Positions 60,974 to 64,000 of a stretch of DNA of 64,000 nucleotides are shown one piece after another. The notes under the pieces are model-generated. The model was given only the letters and a program-made list of their open reading frames with translations. It did no database searches and had not been told where the DNA came from. Position 1 is the first letter of the stretch. Each line of letters starts with the position of its first letter. The position numbers and the translations under genes are program-made. Source of the DNA: Arthrobacter sp. ISL-5 (lineage in GTDB: Bacteria; Actinomycetota; Actinomycetes; Actinomycetales; Micrococcaceae); NCBI RefSeq assembly GCF_018613835.1, contig NZ_JAGGPM010000025.1, positions 1 through 64,000 on the forward strand, in the 5' to 3' direction.

Positions 60974-61443
60974 CCGGCCCGGAGGCATCACAGCGCTCCG
61001 GCGCTGAACGAAACGGCGTCGTGCAGCCGGAGGCCACCAGCCAGGACATCTACGACGGCGGCATGGTGGTCCGGCGAGAAGTGCTCGGCGATGCACACGT
61101 GGACCGCGCCAACGCCAACAAGGACGCCTTCACCGAGGACTTCCAGGACATGATCACCCGCATCGCGTGGGGCGGCATCTGGACCCGTCCCGGCCTCCCG
61201 CGCCAGATGCGCTCGGCCGTCACCATCACCGCCATGGTGGCGCACGGGCACTGGGAAGAACTGGCCATGCACATCCGCGCAGCCATCACCAACGGCCTGA
61301 GCAGGGACGAAATCAAGGAAATCCTGCTGCAGACCGCCATCTACTGCGGAGTCCCCTCCGCCAACACCGCCTTCAAGACCGCGCAGCAGGTGTTCCGTGA
61401 AATGGACAACACAGCGCTTGACGCACCCACCCCACCCAACTAG
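60970..61443 (+). CDS. pcaC: 4-Carboxymuconolactone decarboxylase
   Basis: A 157-residue AhpD/CMD-family enzyme that decarboxylates the muconolactone made by PcaB. SQDIYDGGMVVRREVLGDAH, DFQDMITRIAWGGIWTRPGL and YCGVPSANTAFKTAQQVF are family features, with the His in ITAMVAHGHWEELAMHIRAA at the active site. GTG 60970 overlaps the pcaD stop (GTGA). Its stop codon lies inside a large palindrome that separates it from pcaF. Confidence 0.92.
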   Translation: MTGPEASQRSGAERNGVVQPEATSQDIYDGGMVVRREVLGDAHVDRANANKDAFTEDFQDMITRIAWGGIWTRPGLPRQMRSAVTITAMVAHGHWEELAMHIRAAITNGLSRDEIKEILLQTAIYCGVPSANTAFKTAQQVFREMDNTALDAPTPPN

Positions 61444-61500
61444 GTAGCAGCAGGTGTCGTTTTGAGCCGTCATAACGACATCAACTGCGACCTAGTTGGG
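61435..61500. repeat. Large imperfect palindrome between pcaC and pcaF
   Basis: Two 27-base arms (61435-61461 and 61474-61500) are reverse complements at 23 positions, with a 12-base loop. The outer CCCAACTAGGT/ACCTAGTTGGG and inner TGTCGTT/AACGACA blocks are exact. The left arm covers the pcaC stop codon. It may be an interspersed palindromic element (REP-like) that also weakens read-through or protects the upstream mRNA. Confidence 0.75.
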
Positions 61501-61528
61501 ACTCACAGACGGAATTAGAGGAACAGTT

Positions 61529-62731
61529 ATGAACCAGGCTTTTGTGTACGACGCCGTTCGCACGCCTTTCGGGAAGTTCGGCTCCGGCCTCGCCGGAGTC
61601 CGCCCGGATGATCTCGCCGCGCACGTGATCGGCGAGTCCGTTCGCCGGGCCCCCGGCTTGGACGTGGAGCGGATCGACGAGGTGGTCTTCGGCAACGCGA
61701 ACGGCGCCGGCGAGGAGAACCGGAACATCGCCCGGATGGGCACGCTGCTGGCGGGTTTGCCGGTCTCGATCCCGGGTACCACGGTGAACCGGCTTTGCGG
61801 TTCGTCGCTGGACGCGGCGATCATCGCGTCCCGTCAGATCAACGCCGGCGATGCCGACCTGGTCCTGGTGGGCGGCGCCGAGTCCATGTCGCGGGCGCCG
61901 TGGGTGCTGCCCAAAACGGAGAAGCCCTACCCGGCCGGGGACATGACCCTGGCCTCCACCACGCTGGGCTGGCGCCTGGTGAACAAGGCCATGCCGAACG
62001 AGTGGACCATCTCCCTGGGGGAGGCCACCGAACGGCTCCGTGAGAAGTACGGCGTGACCCGCGAACAGCAGGACGAGTTCGCCGCGGACTCGCACAACCT
62101 GTCCGCCGCGGCGTGGGACGAGGGCTTCTACGACAACCTCGTGGCCCCGGTGCCGGGCACGGACCTGGTCCGGGATGAAGGCATCCGCGCCGGGTCCTCG
62201 GCCGAGAAGCTCGCCGGCCTGAAGACCGTGTTCCGCACCGAGAACGGCACCGTCACCGCCGGCAACGCCTCCCCGCTGTCCGACGGCGCCTCCGCGGCCT
62301 GGATCGGCTCCGAGACCGCCGCCGGGCTGCTCGGGCTCGAGCCGCTGGCCCGGATCGCCGGCCGCGGCGCGCACGCGAACGATCCGCAGTACTTCGGCTA
62401 CGCCCCGGTGGAGGCCGCGAACAAGGCCCTCGCGAAGGCGGGCATCGGCTGGGACCAGGTGGGCGCCGTCGAACTTAACGAAGCGTTCGCCGCGCAGTCC
62501 CTGGCGTGCATCAACGCATGGGGCATCGACCATTCGATCGTGAACCGGCACGGCGGCGCGATCGCCATGGGCCACCCGCTGGGCGCCTCCGGCACCCGCA
62601 TCCTCGGCACCCTCGCCCGCAGCCTCCAGGCCTCCGGTGAGCGCTGGGGCGTCGCGGCAATCTGCATCGGCGTCGGGCAAGGCCTGGCCGTGGTGCTCGA
62701 AAACGTAACTGCTAACAGCGGAAAGGCGTAG
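61529..62731 (+). CDS. pcaF: Beta-ketoadipyl-CoA thiolase
   Basis: A 400-residue thiolase that cleaves beta-ketoadipyl-CoA to succinyl-CoA and acetyl-CoA, the last step of the pathway. The acyl-accepting Cys is in TTVNRLCGSSLDAAIIASRQ, the His in HGGAIAMGHPLGASGTR and the second Cys in AAICIGVGQGLAVV. ATG 61529 is preceded by AGAGGA. It follows the palindrome and precedes pcaI by 3 bases, so pcaF-pcaI-pcaJ may form a sub-unit of the operon. Confidence 0.94.
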   Translation: MNQAFVYDAVRTPFGKFGSGLAGVRPDDLAAHVIGESVRRAPGLDVERIDEVVFGNANGAGEENRNIARMGTLLAGLPVSIPGTTVNRLCGSSLDAAIIASRQINAGDADLVLVGGAESMSRAPWVLPKTEKPYPAGDMTLASTTLGWRLVNKAMPNEWTISLGEATERLREKYGVTREQQDEFAADSHNLSAAAWDEGFYDNLVAPVPGTDLVRDEGIRAGSSAEKLAGLKTVFRTENGTVTAGNASPLSDGASAAWIGSETAAGLLGLEPLARIAGRGAHANDPQYFGYAPVEAANKALAKAGIGWDQVGAVELNEAFAAQSLACINAWGIDHSIVNRHGGAIAMGHPLGASGTRILGTLARSLQASGERWGVAAICIGVGQGLAVVLENVTANSGKA

Positions 62732-62734
62732 GCC

Positions 62735-63424
62735 ATGCTGACTTTCATTGACACCGTGGGCGAGGCCGTCGCCGGCATCAAGGACGGCTCCACCGTGATG
62801 ATCGGCGGGTTCGGCAACGCCGGGCAGCCGTTCGAGCTGATCGACGCCCTGCTCGACGGCGGCGCCACGGACCTGACCGTGGTGAACAACAACGCCGGAC
62901 AGGGCGACCAGGGCCTCGCGCTGCTGATCAAGGAAGGGCGGGTCCGCAAGATGATCTGTTCCTTCCCGCGGCAGTCCGATTCCTGGCACTTCGACGCCAA
63001 GTACAAGGCGGGAGAAATCGAACTGGAACTCGTGCCGCAGGGCAACCTGGCCGAGCGCATCCGGGCCGCCGGTGCCGGAATCGGCGGCTTCTTTACGCCC
63101 ACCGGCTACGGCACCATGCTGGCCGAGGGCAAGGAAACCCGGATCATCGACGGCCGCGGACAGGTCTTCGAGACACCCATCCACGCCGACGTCGCCCTCA
63201 TCAAGGCGCTCAAGGCCGACGGCAAGGGCAACCTCGTGTACCGGAAGACGGCACGGAACTTCGGCCCCATCATGGCCGCGGCCGCGAAGCACACCATCGC
63301 CCAGGTGTCGGAGATCGTGCCGACCGGCGGCCTGGATCCGGAGAACGTCGTGACCCCCGGCATTTACGTCAACAGCATTGTCCGCGTGGCCGGCACTGCC
63401 GGCAAAACAGAGCAGGTGGCCTGA
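62735..63424 (+). CDS. pcaI: 3-Oxoadipate CoA-transferase, subunit A
   Basis: Subunit A (229 residues) of the transferase that moves CoA from succinyl-CoA to beta-ketoadipate. GSTVMIGGFGNAGQPFELID, GLALLIKEGRVRKMICSFPR and GIGGFFTPTGYGTMLAEGKE match the SCOT family. It overlaps nothing but is tightly packed: 3 bases after pcaF, 1 base before pcaJ. Confidence 0.94.
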   Translation: MLTFIDTVGEAVAGIKDGSTVMIGGFGNAGQPFELIDALLDGGATDLTVVNNNAGQGDQGLALLIKEGRVRKMICSFPRQSDSWHFDAKYKAGEIELELVPQGNLAERIRAAGAGIGGFFTPTGYGTMLAEGKETRIIDGRGQVFETPIHADVALIKALKADGKGNLVYRKTARNFGPIMAAAAKHTIAQVSEIVPTGGLDPENVVTPGIYVNSIVRVAGTAGKTEQVA

Positions 63425-63425
63425 C

Positions 63426-64000
63426 ATGAGCATCCAGACAGCATCTCTCCAGACCAGCGACAAGCCGCTGGGCCGCGATGATCTCGCCCGCCTGGTGGCA
63501 CGGGACATCAAGCCCGGCTCGTTCGTGAACCTCGGGATCGGCCAGCCCACGCTGGTGTCCAACTACCTCGAGCCCGAGCAGAACATCACGCTCCACACCG
63601 AGAACGGGATGCTGGGCATGGGACCCGTCGCCGAGGGGGACCAGATCGACGGCGACCTCATCAACGCCGGCAAGATCCCTGTCACCGAACTGCCCGGGGC
63701 GTCCTACTTCCACCACGCCGATTCGTTCGCGATCATGCGCGGCGGGCACCTGGACATCTGCGTGCTCGGCGCGTTCCAGGTCTCCGCGACCGGCGACCTC
63801 GCCAACTGGCACACCGGCGCGCCGGACGCCATTCCTGCCGTGGGCGGGGCGATGGACCTGGCCACCGGCGCCAAGGACGTGTTTGTGATGATGACGCTCC
63901 TGACCCGGGACGGCGCCTCCAAGATCGTGGACGCCTGCACGTACCCGCTCACCGGGGTGGGCTGCGTGACCCGCGTGTACACGGACAAGGCCGTGTTCCT
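63426..64000 (+). CDS. pcaJ: 3-Oxoadipate CoA-transferase, subunit B (cut by window end)
   Basis: The catalytic subunit, with 191 codons visible from ATG 63426. It begins MSIQTASLQTSDKPLGRDDL, has GSFVNLGIGQPTLVSNYLEP and the active-site Glu in LHTENGMLGMGPVAEGD, then GGHLDICVLGAFQVSATGDL. About 25-30 residues are missing beyond the window. It pairs with PcaI; no sign of damage. Confidence 0.93.
   Translation, partial: MSIQTASLQTSDKPLGRDDLARLVARDIKPGSFVNLGIGQPTLVSNYLEPEQNITLHTENGMLGMGPVAEGDQIDGDLINAGKIPVTELPGASYFHHADSFAIMRGGHLDICVLGAFQVSATGDLANWHTGAPDAIPAVGGAMDLATGAKDVFVMMTLLTRDGASKIVDACTYPLTGVGCVTRVYTDKAVF

Noticed and set aside
61481..63562. 693-codon open frame antisense to pcaF and pcaI
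   Set aside because: The sense frames encode clear thiolase and CoA-transferase; the antisense product has no family resemblance.
1..64000. CRISPR array, tRNA or rRNA genes, prophage
   Set aside because: No regularly spaced repeats, cloverleaf candidates, rRNA stretches or phage structural genes were seen on reading both strands.

Overview
The window is a high-GC actinobacterial chromosome segment, most like Arthrobacter or Pseudarthrobacter. The reasons are the rpsF-ssb-rpsR-rplI ribosomal/replication block followed by dnaB, frequent GTG and TTG starts, the CsoR copper operon and the style of the beta-ketoadipate cluster. No tRNA, rRNA, CRISPR array or prophage was recognised.

Layout. 1-560: tail of an IS5-family transposase. 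0.9-7.6 kb: rpsF, ssb, rpsR, rplI, then a few housekeeping or hypothetical genes (DUF1801, FMN reductase, zinc ribbon, two membrane-anchored proteins with L7/L12-like C-terminal helices), a 680-base gap rich in DnaA-box-like sequences, and dnaB. 7.7-12.6 kb: a family-5 peptide/nickel/opine-type ABC importer behind a Fur/Zur-like site. 12.7-24.7 kb: ordinary core genes, including thioesterase, DoxX with a strong palindromic operator, MATE and EamA exporters, an orphan WXG100 protein, the csoR-copZ-copA operon and a universal stress protein.

24.7-43.7 kb is an accessory, decaying region. It holds a 5'-truncated Y-family polymerase, scraps of a surface protein and of two IS110-type transposases, an IS1182-like element with an internal deletion, a large secreted Ig-domain protein, an IS110 element fused in frame to half of an MFS gene, and several genes with small deletions or frameshifts (a secreted protein, a Bcr/CflA exporter, a CDF metal transporter). 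Intact genes lie between them: a RibD-like reductase, a DinB-like protein, an HTH regulator, a ChrB-like protein with an MFS partner, and an ArsR regulator.

43.8-51.7 kb: small membrane protein, a BNR-repeat protein paired with a MoaD/ThiS-like protein, two GH13 enzymes, a TIGR03885-type flavin oxidoreductase coupled to the second GH13, and an ATP-dependent ligase.

51.8-64.0 kb is a coherent catabolic unit. A divergent MHS-family transporter and an IclR regulator precede a tightly coupled operon: shikimate/quinate dehydrogenase, 3-dehydroshikimate dehydratase, pcaH, pcaG, pcaB, pcaD, pcaC, pcaF, pcaI and pcaJ (cut by the window end). Together these would take quinate or shikimate to protocatechuate, then to succinyl-CoA and acetyl-CoA. 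Two intergenic sites sharing ATCTAGAA are candidate IclR operators, and a large palindrome separates pcaC from pcaF.
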